In this document: one piece after another, positions 8,002 to 16,662 of the stretch
Position numbering within the stretch: position 1 is the first letter of the stretch
Layout: each line of letters starts with the position of its first letter
NCBI GenBank assembly: GCA_947503935.1
Contig: CANNFR010000010.1
Location: 1 to 64,000, forward strand
Source of the DNA: an uncultured Paracoccaceae bacterium
GTDB lineage: Bacteria > Pseudomonadota > Alphaproteobacteria > Rhodobacterales > Rhodobacteraceae
Reading direction: 5' to 3'
DNA: 64,000 nucleotides
Made by a program: the position numbers and the translations under genes
The notes under the pieces: generated by a model
What the model was told of the DNA's origin: nothing
Database searches by the model: none
Seen by the model: only the letters and a program-made list of their open reading frames with translations

Positions 8002-9747
8002 TCAGATCGAGAGGCCACGCTTGCGACCGAGCGACCAGTCGATGCCGCCGCCCGCCGTGATGGTGCCTGAGACGGTCTGGCCGAGATGCTGATCGAGCTG
8101 CGGTTTCCAGGGCACGAGTTCGAAGCCCATGCCGTCATCGATCATGGCGAAGCGGCCGGAGGCGAGATCGAGGCGCTGGCGATAGGTCCCCGCAATGGTC
8201 TCGCCGTCACCGGACGTTCGGAATGGCAGGCCAGTGTTGTCGGCGATCCTGCTCGCTGCTCTGTCGAGATCGCGCTGGCGCAGTGTCTTGAGTAGATCGC
8301 GGTTGAAGGTGACCCGCTGACCTTGGCGCGTGGCCAAGCCCTGTCCGACCAAGTGCTCGGCGCGTTTTTCCAGAGCGTCGCGGACCTCGGTTCCGAACCC
8401 GCTCTGCGCCAGCGGCGCACGGGTCTTGGCGAGCGCCAGCCGATCGACCCAGGTCGCACCATCGGCATCGACTTGCTTCTCGAGCGCGATGTCCGACCGC
8501 CCGACTAAGGCGAGGCGTCGCGCCCCACTATCTTTCCCGGCCCAACTCCGCGTCTCGACGATCCCGCCGATAGGCGTGTCGCCGGTGAGATCTAGATCGC
8601 GGAAGCGCAGATGATGGAGACGGCCATCGACCCCGTCGATGACCGCGTAAGCTTCGCCCGAGAGTTCATTGTGCAGGCCTCGGTCGACCAGCTTGCCGAG
8701 GATGGGAGTGTCGGGCTGTCCTTCGATGGCGAAGTCGGTTTGTGCGCGAGCCTGACCACCCATCGAACGATGCATCGTCTTCATGATGTCGCCGCGCACG
8801 GCCATCTCGCGCAGCGTGTCTTCCATGCCGGGCTTGAGCTGCCAGACTGAAGGCGCAAGTTTTTCGGCGAGGCCAAACTTCTCCAAGGTCTGAGCGCGCC
8901 CGATCATCCGGCGCTTAAGCTCTTTATCGTCGAGATCGGGTGCGCCGGGCCGGAGGTCGGCGACGCCGAGCGTATCATCGGCATAGGACCGCAGCGCCCG
9001 ATCCAGACCTGTCCAGCGCTCGGCCTTCACCTCCGCGTCGAGTCCGGTTGCGATTTCCCTTTCGCTACGGGGTCCGAGTTCGAGCTCGACGAGCTCTTCG
9101 GCGCGGCCCCGCAGACCGCGGCTGATATAGTCGCGCGAGATGACGAGGTCTTTGCCGTTATCGGCCTTGCCGCGGACCAGCACATGGACATGCGGATTGT
9201 CGGTGTTCCAATGATCGACCGCGATCCAATCGAGTTCGGTGCCGAGATCGCGCTCGGCCTGGGCCATGAGATCGCGGGTGAAGGCGCGCAGGTCTTCCAT
9301 TTGCCCCGCGTCTTCCGGCGAGACGATGAAGCGGAAATGATGGCGATCGTCTTCGGTACTGGCGGCGAAGGCGCGGTCGTCTACCTGCTCGTGCTCCTTG
9401 TCGAACATCGCCGCTTCTCGGCCGTCTTTTGTGACACCCTCGCGCTTCAGATAGTCGAGATGCTTGGCGAGTGGGGCCGATCGAAACGTCTGACCGCGAT
9501 GCCGGACCACGCGCGCCTTGATGACGACACGTCTTCGCGCGTTCGATAGGCCGCGCGCGGTACGCACGAACGTGCCGCGCCCGAAGCGCGAGCCGCCCTT
9601 GGGCCCGTTGAACCGATAGCCGGTGTGTCCCGCCTTGCGGGCGGCCTGCATGACCTGACCGACGAAGCTTTGAGCGCGTCTGGCCGACGGGCCTTTGTCG
9701 CGGATGCGCCCCGGCTTGATGCGGAGGTCATACTCGTCCCCGCTCAT
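8002..9747 (-). CDS. MOBP/VirD2-like relaxase (DUF3363 family)
   Basis: This 581-residue protein nicks the transfer origin and leads the strand into the recipient. The relaxase N-terminal half contains the tyrosine of HLDYLKREGV (Tyr99, candidate nucleophile), DDRHHFRFIVSPEDA (about 133-147), and the histidine triad region VDHWNTDNPHVHVLVRG (about 177-193), with metal-binding histidines at 179, 186 and 188. The C-terminal half matches the DUF3363 region found on such relaxases. It is followed directly by traG. Its upstream gap is the most likely place for oriT. Confidence 0.93.
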   Translation of the reverse strand: MSGDEYDLRIKPGRIRDKGPSARRAQSFVGQVMQAARKAGHTGYRFNGPKGGSRFGRGTFVRTARGLSNARRRVVIKARVVRHRGQTFRSAPLAKHLDYLKREGVTKDGREAAMFDKEHEQVDDRAFAASTEDDRHHFRFIVSPEDAGQMEDLRAFTRDLMAQAERDLGTELDWIAVDHWNTDNPHVHVLVRGKADNGKDLVISRDYISRGLRGRAEELVELELGPRSEREIATGLDAEVKAERWTGLDRALRSYADDTLGVADLRPGAPDLDDKELKRRMIGRAQTLEKFGLAEKLAPSVWQLKPGMEDTLREMAVRGDIMKTMHRSMGGQARAQTDFAIEGQPDTPILGKLVDRGLHNELSGEAYAVIDGVDGRLHHLRFRDLDLTGDTPIGGIVETRSWAGKDSGARRLALVGRSDIALEKQVDADGATWVDRLALAKTRAPLAQSGFGTEVRDALEKRAEHLVGQGLATRQGQRVTFNRDLLKTLRQRDLDRAASRIADNTGLPFRTSGDGETIAGTYRQRLDLASGRFAMIDDGMGFELVPWKPQLDQHLGQTVSGTITAGGGIDWSLGRKRGLSI

Positions 9748-9994
9748 GCTCGAAATCCACGATGAAAGTATGTGGCACGGTGAAAATTGAATGAAATCAG
9801 TTGTCTAGATGCTTCGACGGCACTGCTGGGAGTGACGCAGCACGCAAAAAACATAGCAACAACAATGTCGTAGCGCCCATGCGCGCCGGCCCTTTTATCT
9901 CGCCCTCCCGTCGTTGAGTTCGGCTGCACTCCTCCGTCAGCTGCATTCCATACGAACCTGCACGACAGAACGGGGCGGAGCCAGACTGGTGCGG
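9748..9994. other. Intergenic region upstream of the relaxase, candidate oriT region
   Basis: This 247-base stretch between the relaxase and the lytic transglycosylase is more AT-rich than its surroundings and holds no gene. It has a short inverted repeat, TGCTG-N9-CAGCA (about 9823-9841). Transfer origins often lie next to the relaxase gene, but I do not recognise a known nic consensus here, so the oriT label is only positional. Confidence 0.25.
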
Positions 9995-10744
9995 TCATCG
10001 GTCCGAATCCTCGGTTCTTGAGACGAAGAGCGGGTTCGGTTGGCTGTTCTGTGAACGCGCCTGAGTTGGTTCGTCGACGGTCTGAATATCAGCCGATGAG
10101 TGGTCTGGTTCGGCTCCACGTTGCGCTTCACGCGCAACTGTGACTGGCGCAAAAAGCGGTGCAGCTTGCCACCGGTCGGCAGAAACGGTGCGAACAGACT
10201 GCAACGGCGCTGCATCTAAGAAGCTGAGTTCCTGAGAAAGCGCAGCAACGTAGCGACGGGTTTCACGCGGCAATATCCGCCCGGTGCGAAGGTGCTCGGC
10301 ATACCGTCCGGGGCCAGCATTGTAGGCAGCCAGGAACCCCGGCGCGCCGAACTGGTCATACATCTGGCGCAGATAGGCCGCGCCCGCGAGGATGTTCTCG
10401 CGGCGGTCGAACGGGTCAGAGCCGAACCCATGCGCGGCTCGGAGTTCAGCCCATGTGCCGGGCATGATCTGCATCAGGCCCATCGCGCCGGCGCTGCTGA
10501 CGGCGCGCGCATTGCCCGCGCTTTCGGCCTGCATGACCGCGCGTATCCAGCGCTCGGGGATGCTGAAGCGTTGCGCCGCTTCGGCAACATGAGCGTCGAT
10601 ATCGGACTTTGGTGCTGCGGTCTCCGCGGAGCGCGAGACAGTATCCTGTGCGCCGGCCGCGGGCGGATTGGCGCAGCCTGAAAGCGTGATCAGGATCGCG
10701 GACGCGGCGATGAGACGAAGGCCGGAAGGGAGAAGGAAGGCCAT
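9995..10744 (-). CDS. Lytic transglycosylase lipoprotein of the conjugation system
   Basis: This is a 249-residue SLT-family transglycosylase that opens peptidoglycan for the transfer channel. A lipoprotein signal ends in the lipobox LSGC (Cys24). The catalytic domain has AVMQAESAGNARAVSSAG (Glu74) followed by AMGLMQIMPGTW and AAYNAGPGRY. The C-terminal 60 residues are low complexity. I chose the ATG at 10744, 4 bases after the TraF stop, because it gives a clean signal peptide. It belongs to the TraF/DUF2840 operon. Confidence 0.92.
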   Translation of the reverse strand: MAFLLPSGLRLIAASAILITLSGCANPPAAGAQDTVSRSAETAAPKSDIDAHVAEAAQRFSIPERWIRAVMQAESAGNARAVSSAGAMGLMQIMPGTWAELRAAHGFGSDPFDRRENILAGAAYLRQMYDQFGAPGFLAAYNAGPGRYAEHLRTGRILPRETRRYVAALSQELSFLDAAPLQSVRTVSADRWQAAPLFAPVTVAREAQRGAEPDHSSADIQTVDEPTQARSQNSQPNPLFVSRTEDSDR

Positions 10745-10748
10745 CGCG

Positions 10749-11261
10749 TCAACCGTCCCGCGTCCAGATCGGCACCGCACGACCGAGGATCGTGTCGCGC
10801 GGCAGCGGCCCGAAATACCGGCCGTCGAGGCTCGCCTCGGTGTCGGGATTGAGGAAGAAGACCTGATCGTTGGTCAGCCGTTGGCAGCCCTGCCAGACGG
10901 GCAGCGGGCGGTCGAACCGATCTCGCTCTTTCGCGGTCGCGACGGTCTCGCCGTCGATGCGGACCGTGACGCCGACGCGGCAGACACGCTGTCCGGGAAG
11001 CGCGACGACATGCTTGATGAGCGGGACGTCGGCGCCGATATAGCCGTGCTCCAGGAGCCAGTCGCCGAGCGGAGATGGCGGTTCGAGCACGGCGAGATCG
11101 CCGACTTTCGGCGTGTCGAGCGGCTGCACGGCGTAGAAGCCGATCGGCACGCTGGCCGACGCGTTCCACACGAGGATCGGGTTGGCGCGGACGATCGCGG
11201 AGAATGCGATCAGGGCGATACCGGCGCTGCCGAAGATGAGCGAGGGGCGCGCGCGTTTCAC
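10749..11261 (-). CDS. traF: TraF-type S26 signal peptidase-like protein
   Basis: This 170-residue protein has an N-terminal membrane anchor (about 8-26) and the S26 catalytic pair: Ser in NASASVPIGFY (about Ser37) and Lys in VPLIKHVVALPGQRV (about Lys83). TraF proteases process the TrbC pilin in RP4-like systems, where they cyclise it. The gene overlaps DUF2840 by ATGA and lies 4 bases before the transglycosylase gene, as in other trb ICEs. Confidence 0.92.
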   Translation of the reverse strand: MKRARPSLIFGSAGIALIAFSAIVRANPILVWNASASVPIGFYAVQPLDTPKVGDLAVLEPPSPLGDWLLEHGYIGADVPLIKHVVALPGQRVCRVGVTVRIDGETVATAKERDRFDRPLPVWQGCQRLTNDQVFFLNPDTEASLDGRYFGPLPRDTILGRAVPIWTRDG

Positions 11262-11722
11262 GCCGCCAGCGCCCGTCGTTTGAGCCAGGCGTCATGCCGG
11301 AAAGGCGTGTAAGGACGCGGCTCGAGATTGCAGATGAGGCGATTGTGGACGTGCCGCCAATGGTCCGGACAGACGTCTTCCGGCACGATCTTCTCCGCCT
11401 CGATCTGGTCGATACAGAGCAGTACAGCTTCGACCTTAGGCCAGCCGGAAAGCCGCAAGAGCGATACCCCGCCGGGCGTCACGAACGGCACCGTGGAATA
11501 GCGCTCGCCCGGGAAGGCGGCCTGAAGGATGTCGATCCGACTCTCGACCGTGCCGCAGTCATTCGCGGCCCAGCGGATGAAGGCGAATACGCTGCCGGGA
11601 TCGAGCCCGACCACTCGAAGCGACCGGCTTTTGATCGTTTCCTGAACGATCCGACCGAAGCGCAGCCAGCGTTCGATGCGACCTTCGATCCACGTGAGTT
11701 CGATGGTCGTGCGCCCGCTCAT
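11258..11722 (-). CDS. DUF2840 family protein
   Basis: The protein has 154 residues and matches the DUF2840 proteins that regularly precede traF in proteobacterial ICEs. Recognisable segments are TWIEGRIERWLRFG, the region GSVFAFIRWAANDCGT, and the C-terminal PEDVCPDHWRHVHNRL. No signal peptide or membrane segment is seen. Function is unknown; it overlaps both neighbours by ATGA, so it is translationally coupled to the transfer operon. Confidence 0.85.
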   Translation of the reverse strand: MSGRTTIELTWIEGRIERWLRFGRIVQETIKSRSLRVVGLDPGSVFAFIRWAANDCGTVESRIDILQAAFPGERYSTVPFVTPGGVSLLRLSGWPKVEAVLLCIDQIEAEKIVPEDVCPDHWRHVHNRLICNLEPRPYTPFRHDAWLKRRALAA

Positions 11723-12003
11723 GAGCGCTTCTCGCCGATGTAGGCTGGCGAGATCGCCGCATGGCGTTTGGCCGGAAGCACGGTGTCGCCCGTGTCGTCA
11801 GACGTGGAGCTTTTCTCGCCGCGGCTGACCCAGGCTTGCAAATCCTCGACCGCGTAAACGACACGGCCGCCGATCTTGGAATACTTCGGACCGGTGCCGT
11901 AGGTGCGGTGTTTCTCCAGCGTCCGGCCGGACAGGCCGAGAAAGCGGGCGGCTTCAGGAGTTCTGAGATAGCGCGGCGGCAGGCCGGCATTCGGATCGGG
12001 CAT
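11719..12003 (-). CDS. AlpA/MerR-like helix-turn-helix protein
   Basis: This is a small DNA-binding protein of 94 residues. The segment RYLRTPEAARFLGLSGRTLE followed by HRTYGTGPKYSKIGGRVVYA (about 11-51) is a typical HTH_17/AlpA-type excisionase-like fold. It heads the DUF2840-traF operon and may regulate it or take part in excision. In many related elements repA and parA genes lie between such an HTH gene and DUF2840; here the two overlap directly by ATGA. Confidence 0.85.
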   Translation of the reverse strand: MPDPNAGLPPRYLRTPEAARFLGLSGRTLEKHRTYGTGPKYSKIGGRVVYAVEDLQAWVSRGEKSSTSDDTGDTVLPAKRHAAISPAYIGEKRS

Positions 12004-12189
12004 TTGGGGCTCCTCTGGTCATCGCGGGTCCGTCGCGGGATGCGAGGGACGGCTGATGGCCAGAGAAGCGGAGAAGAGCGCCCAGGAGGGATGATGAAGA
12101 TTCTCGCGAGGAATCGTCACCCCTCCTAGAACTCGGTTTTTGCCAGATATTGTGCGCGGTGAAGGCACGAGGATACGCTTTTGGGGCTG

Positions 12190-12919
12190 CTAGCGAGGCG
12201 ATCTGGCCGCTGAGTTCCCGCGCAGCAACTGCCGATAGCCATCACCGACGAGCGTTCTTCCGTATGCAGTCAGGCGGGCCACCTGCGCCTTTAGGGCACT
12301 CGTCTTCCACGGCTCACCGGCGACCCGTCCTGCGCCGAAATAGGCGATAGCGATGTCGCGCAGCCGCGCGCCGGATTGCCGCGCATCTGTAGTGCGCAGC
12401 GCTTGACCGATGCGGCGACGCCGCTGAGCAGTGAACAAGGTTGGCGGTGTCTGGCCGCGCCAGACGGCTCTCAGCCGCTCCGCAGCAAGCATCCTGATGG
12501 ACCAATCAGGCGCGAACGGAATGACAACAGCCCGCGGTCGATCTGACGACAAAGCGTTGTCTGAGACGATGATTGGACCGGTGCGGATGCTCGTCCAATA
12601 CCGGCCGTGCGTACCTCTTCGGACGTCGATGATCACGCGGCGAAAGTCTGTTGGGTCTGCGTCGTTAAGCGCCGTCTCCGCCATCAAAGTTGTCACGGCT
12701 GGTGCAACCGATGGCCTCCAGTAAGGCCTCGCGACTGATGCTTTCAGCTCTGGATCGACCGGGAAATCGTAACCCCCAAGCGGCCGCATCTTTTTCGGCC
12801 ATGTTCGGGAATGCGGCGCGGTAGTCGGGATTGCGCCTGAGGCATTCCCAGGCCAGCCCGGACGCATCGAGGTTTTCGATGTAAACGTAGTCGGTTTCAT
12901 CTCGCCAGTTCGTCGACAT
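12190..12919 (-). pseudogene. DUF6499-DUF2285 regulator gene split by a one-base frameshift
   Basis: Two overlapping frames together make one family protein. The upstream frame (starts 12919) gives the DUF6499-like N-terminus WRDETDYVYIENLDASGLAW followed by ECLRRNPDYR and DAAAWGLRFP. The downstream frame (to 12190) continues exactly with FPVDPELKASVARPYWRPSV and the DUF2285 domain. The switch falls in the GGG run at 12761-12763 (CCC on the coding strand), where removing one base restores a single protein of about 242 residues. It may be a sequencing error, a real inactivating mutation, or a +1 slippage site at CCC-G. The intact family is a putative DNA-binding ICE regulator. Confidence 0.75.
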
Positions 12920-13056
12920 ATCCGCTCTCCAACTGTTAAGCGCCGAGCGTCAGACGCTTTGGACTTAGCAATATGCTCGCGTTAAACGGGAATTCGTAGG
13001 GAGACGCTCGGCATAGGGCGATGCGCGAAACGCATCGTGCATTGGATCTGCCCTGG

Positions 13057-13320
13057 TCAGCCAGCGATGAGGCTTCGGTATCCGTTTTCGGTCATCCAGC
13101 GCGCGCGTCCGAGATGCCCGGCATGAAGCCTCTGGGCACGTTTTGGCTCATTCTCGGCGTCAATGCCGAACAAGGCTTTGACGATCTCGGCGAGCGGTGC
13201 GCCGTCCGCTTCGGCGTCAAGGAGCCGCGCGTAGAGCTTCAAATGCTGGCGATCGTAGTCTGTCACAAAGTCGCTTTCGGGAGGAACATCGGCAAAGTCT
13301 TCGGCAATCTGGTTGGCCAT
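13057..13320 (-). CDS. Short DUF2285 family protein
   Basis: The protein has 87 residues with the DUF2285 signature VTDYDRQHLKLYARLLDAEA followed by RAQRLHAGHLGRARWMTENGYR. The start at 13320 follows the ribosome binding site AGGGGGACACAA. The longer open frame upstream is rejected because it has no family similarity. DUF2285 proteins cluster upstream of the HTH-traF operon in ICEs and are thought to be regulatory; this one lies next to the split DUF6499-DUF2285 gene and an XRE regulator. Confidence 0.8.
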   Translation of the reverse strand: MANQIAEDFADVPPESDFVTDYDRQHLKLYARLLDAEADGAPLAEIVKALFGIDAENEPKRAQRLHAGHLGRARWMTENGYRSLIAG

Positions 13321-13444
13321 TTGTGTCCCCCTCGTGCGTCCGTACGCAACAATGGTTAATGCCTCATGCTCACCCCGGCTGGCAAGCATCCGACAACGGA
13401 ACAGTCGTTTTTCTGCTGTCGAACGATGCTTGAACAAGCAGGCC

Positions 13445-13477
13445 CGCGTATTATAGCGCGTCGCACTAAAATACGCG
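13445..13477. promoter_or_regulatory. Inverted repeat upstream of the XRE regulator, probable operator
   Basis: CGCGTATT (13445-13452) and AATACGCG (13470-13477) form perfect 8-base inverted arms with a 17-base spacer, ending 18 bases before the XRE start codon. The position fits an autoregulatory operator lying between the divergent XRE and DUF2285 genes. Confidence 0.55.
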
Positions 13478-13495
13478 ATAGGGCTGTGTCGGCGG

Positions 13496-13714
13496 ATGGA
13501 TATCCGTCACACTTTTGGTAACAATCTAAAGCATTACCGTATGCAAGCGAACATGAGTCAGGCCGCGCTCGCGGTAAAAATGGGCGTCGATCGGGCGCAT
13601 GTGAGCGCCATGGAACGCGGCCAACAGAACGTCACGATCGTCACGCTCTGGCATGTCGCGCAGGCGCTGGACGTCGAGCCGTCTGCGCTGTTGGATGAGA
13701 GCATATCCAGCTAA
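13496..13714 (+). CDS. XRE/Cro-CI-type helix-turn-helix regulator
   Basis: This 72-residue protein is essentially one HTH_XRE domain: FGNNLKHYRMQANMSQAALA, VKMGVDRAHVSAMERGQQN and TLWHVAQALDVEPSALL. Such short Cro/C.AhdI-like proteins repress transfer or excision genes. It is one of the few plus-strand backbone genes and diverges from the DUF2285 genes, with a perfect inverted repeat between them. Confidence 0.88.
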   Translation: MDIRHTFGNNLKHYRMQANMSQAALAVKMGVDRAHVSAMERGQQNVTIVTLWHVAQALDVEPSALLDESISS

Positions 13715-14023
13715 ATCGATGGTCAAGACCGCAAGGTCTTCCGGTTTAGCAGACAAACGGCCAATTTCCGGCAACGCGCCGAAAGTCCGCTCGGGAGGCC
13801 ATGCTTGGCCCCGCGTTCATGCAATCGCTAAGCGGGCAGCCTTATCGTCGGTTCCATGAGTGTGACCGCCTGAATTCGGAGCAGCACGCGGTCGAGTCTC
13901 AACGCCTAGTCGAGCCAGCGCCCGTGCGACAACGCCTGGAAATCGAAGGTCGCGCCCGAGACCCCATCCCCCGGTTCTGTTGCGACTCACCACGGTCGTC
14001 AAACGCCCCATGCATAATCGCGA
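13715..14023. other. Non-coding stretch between the XRE gene and the amidohydrolase gene
   Basis: I see no gene or clear signal in these 309 bases, which form the junction between backbone and the second cargo block. Short frames on both strands have no recognisable content. Confidence 0.4.
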
Positions 14024-15814
14024 TCACTGTCGAGCATATCCGCCGAACACCACTGCGGGCGACCAGTCTGGACTGATTGCTGGCAGTTGCGGTGCGCGGT
14101 CCGCGAACTCCTCCGTACCGTAAACGATCTTGCCAGCGGTGATGGTAAGCACACTTTCGAGATCTGCGATCTCGTCTTCGGGCACTGTAAAGTAGTCGGC
14201 TGTCAGCACCGCGATATCGGCGTATTGCCCGGGTGCGATACGGCCCTTGCGCGCCTCCTCGCCGGAGAACCAAGCGGCATCCACCGTATAGGCTTCCAGG
14301 GCTTCGATCCGGTTGAGCTGGTGCCTTTCCGACCGGGTCGGCATGCCGCCGACCGTCTCGCCGGTTACCAGCCAGTGAAGCGCCACCCAAGGGTTATAGC
14401 TTGCGACGCGGGTTGCGTCCGTCCCGCCGCCGATGGGGATGCCCATCTCGATCATGTCGCGCAGCGGCGGCGCGTTCTCGACCGCGGCCGCCCCGTAGCG
14501 GTCGACGAAATACTCGCCTGCATAGGCTAAGCGGGCCTGGACGGCGACGCCGCCTCCGAGCGCGGCGATGCGCGCAAGGTTCTCGCGGCTGACCGTTTCA
14601 GCATGGTCGATCGCCCAGCGGATCCCCGCGAAGCCCGATCGTCCCGCCTCGCGCTCCAGCCGGTGCGCCTCCTCGAAGACGTCCATGATGTGGCCGATGG
14701 ACTGGTCATAGGTTGCGTGGATGCGGATCGGCCAGCGCTGCTGCAGGAGGTGCCGGGTGACCGCCATAAGCTCCTCGCGCCAGCCCTCGCGGGTGGTGAT
14801 GTCCGGCATCTCGGCCATCCAGTTCTCGAAGTCGCCAGCCGACCAGACGAGGAACTCGCCCGCGCCCTCGACTACGAAACCGTGGCTCAGTTCCTCAGCC
14901 ATGTTGACGTTGACGGCCCAGTTCTCGGTCCAGGTCTCGAAATCGGCGAGTTCTTCGCCGGGCCTCTGCGGGAAGAGGTAGTTGGAGACGCGGACCGGCA
15001 TGTCCCCCATATCGGCGAGGCGTTGCGACCCGATGTAATCGTCCGGGAAGACGTGTCCTCCACCTCCGGCATCCACCGCTGAAGTAATGCCGAAGCGGTT
15101 GAGTTCGCGGTAGAAGTGCCGCGTGGAGTTCTCCTGATCGTCCTCGGACAGCCCCGGCAGGGCGCCGATGGTCTGGTAGAGGATCGTCGGGTTCGGCTCG
15201 GCGTGAAGGATCGCGCCACCATCCTCGGTGATCTCGTAGCGGCCGCCGGGCGGCGCTTCTGTGTCTTCGGTGATCTCCAAGGCCTCGACGGCGGCGGCGT
15301 TCAGGAAACCCTGGCTGTAGAGATACAGGACGAAGACGGGCACGTCCGGCGCGGCTTCGGTTAGTTCGGCCGGGGTGGGCATGCGACCCTCCCCGAATTG
15401 GAAAGGCGACCAGCCACCGATGACGCGCACCCATTGATCGCGCGGAGTCCGCTCGGCCTGTTCGGCAATCATCTCAATCCCGCGCGCCAATGTACCGACG
15501 CCGTCCCAGCGGAGCTCGGTGTTGTAGAAGCGTCCGCCGCGGACGACATGGCTGTGGCTGTCGTTGAGGCCGGGGACCGCAGTCCGCCCGCCGAGGTCGA
15601 TGACCTCCGTCTCTTCGTTCGCGCGAGTTGCGATGTCGGCATCGCTTCCGGTCGCGACGATAATACCATCGTCGATCGCAAGCGCGCTGACTTCGGGAGC
15701 CGAAGGGTCCAGTGTGACGATCTTTCCGTTTGTCAGGATCATGTCCACTCTGCCGTCCTGCGCGGAGGCTGCCGAGGCAAGGCATGTGGTCAGAAGAAGG
15801 GCGAGGCGTATCAT
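14024..15814 (-). CDS. Secreted amidohydrolase (YtcJ-like, Amidohydro_3)
   Basis: The protein has 596 residues with an N-terminal signal peptide (MIRLALLLTTCLASAASAQ), so it is probably periplasmic. It is a metal-dependent amidohydrolase: GGRTAVPGLNDSHSHVVRGG (about 75-94) carries the first histidines, IRIHATYDQSIGH and WAIDHAETVS carry later metal ligands, and GGGTDATRVASYNPW carries the catalytic Asp. Relatives hydrolyse N-acyl or cyclic amide bonds in varied small molecules. It sits downstream of the GST and ABM-like genes on the same strand, separated by 166 bases. The substrate is unknown. Confidence 0.87.
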   Translation of the reverse strand: MIRLALLLTTCLASAASAQDGRVDMILTNGKIVTLDPSAPEVSALAIDDGIIVATGSDADIATRANEETEVIDLGGRTAVPGLNDSHSHVVRGGRFYNTELRWDGVGTLARGIEMIAEQAERTPRDQWVRVIGGWSPFQFGEGRMPTPAELTEAAPDVPVFVLYLYSQGFLNAAAVEALEITEDTEAPPGGRYEITEDGGAILHAEPNPTILYQTIGALPGLSEDDQENSTRHFYRELNRFGITSAVDAGGGGHVFPDDYIGSQRLADMGDMPVRVSNYLFPQRPGEELADFETWTENWAVNVNMAEELSHGFVVEGAGEFLVWSAGDFENWMAEMPDITTREGWREELMAVTRHLLQQRWPIRIHATYDQSIGHIMDVFEEAHRLEREAGRSGFAGIRWAIDHAETVSRENLARIAALGGGVAVQARLAYAGEYFVDRYGAAAVENAPPLRDMIEMGIPIGGGTDATRVASYNPWVALHWLVTGETVGGMPTRSERHQLNRIEALEAYTVDAAWFSGEEARKGRIAPGQYADIAVLTADYFTVPEDEIADLESVLTITAGKIVYGTEEFADRAPQLPAISPDWSPAVVFGGYARQ

Positions 15815-15980
15815 GTCGGGGCTCCTTTATGAGCTTGAGGGACGGTTGACGCCCCTGAATGTTTGCATGGCATCTGGTTAGGGTTGGATCTGCCATGCTC
15901 GCTGCCGCTGGCCAAAGCGGGGCGCGAAGCAAACGCTCATTGCAGTCGGTTGAATGTTTGGTCTGATGTGACCACTCGCG

Positions 15981-16658
15981 CTATGCGGCGTAGTTCTGCG
16001 GAAACAGCGCGCGAGCGGCTTTTTCGTCGAACTCCTGCTTGAAGGCGAGTTCATCCTTCACTTTCAGCGCGCGGATCGCCGCTGGTCGCTCCGAGATCCT
16101 TGCGTGCATCCGGTCCAGCTTCGGCCAGGCAGATAAGCCCGCGTCGCCGAAGAAATAGGATGACAGGTTGAGCCACCCCCATGCGGCCATGTCGGCGATG
16201 GAATATTCGGAACCGGCCAACCAGTCTGTCTCGGCCAAGCGTCGGTCCATCACGCCGTAGTGCCGCTCCACCTCCTTCAGGTAACGGTTTTTCGCGTATG
16301 GGATGTCCTCCGGGCACATGTGCAGGAAGTGCACCGCCTGCCCCGAGAAGGGGGACAGACCTGTCGCGATGAAGAAAAGCCAGGACAGCAATTCGGCCCG
16401 TCCCGTGCCGGGCGGCGGGGCGAAGTGCCCGGTCCCGTCGGCCAGATGCAGAAGGATCGCGTTCGAGTCGAAGACGACGGTGCCATCCTCCTCGATCACC
16501 GGAACCTTCGCGTTGGGGGAGATGGCGGTGAAGCCGGGATCGTGTTGTTCGCCCTTGAACGTATCGACCGGCGCGATCTCGTAGTCGAGGCCCGTCTCCT
16601 CCAGCATCAGGAGGACCTTCATCGGGTTCGGCGAGGGGTGGAAATGAAGCCGGATCAT
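15981..16658 (-). CDS. Glutathione S-transferase (YfcG/Nu-class-like)
   Basis: This is a 225-residue GST. The thioredoxin-fold N-terminal domain (MIRLHFHPSPNPMKVLLMLE) includes the NPMK segment expected around the glutathione site, the cis-proline motif AKVPVI, and the glutathione gamma-glutamyl-binding VFDSNAIL (about 70). The helical C-terminal domain covers about 90-210. The start at 16658 gives the standard N-terminus; a 51-residue upstream extension overlaps the next gene in another frame. It lies 4 bases downstream of the ABM-like gene and is co-transcribed with it, likely under the divergent TetR regulator. Confidence 0.88.
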   Translation of the reverse strand: MIRLHFHPSPNPMKVLLMLEETGLDYEIAPVDTFKGEQHDPGFTAISPNAKVPVIEEDGTVVFDSNAILLHLADGTGHFAPPPGTGRAELLSWLFFIATGLSPFSGQAVHFLHMCPEDIPYAKNRYLKEVERHYGVMDRRLAETDWLAGSEYSIADMAAWGWLNLSSYFFGDAGLSAWPKLDRMHARISERPAAIRALKVKDELAFKQEFDEKAARALFPQNYAA

Positions 16659-16662
16659 GCGC

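Noticed and set aside
9748-9994. A defined oriT nic site
   Set aside because: No known nic consensus was recognised; only position supports an oriT here.
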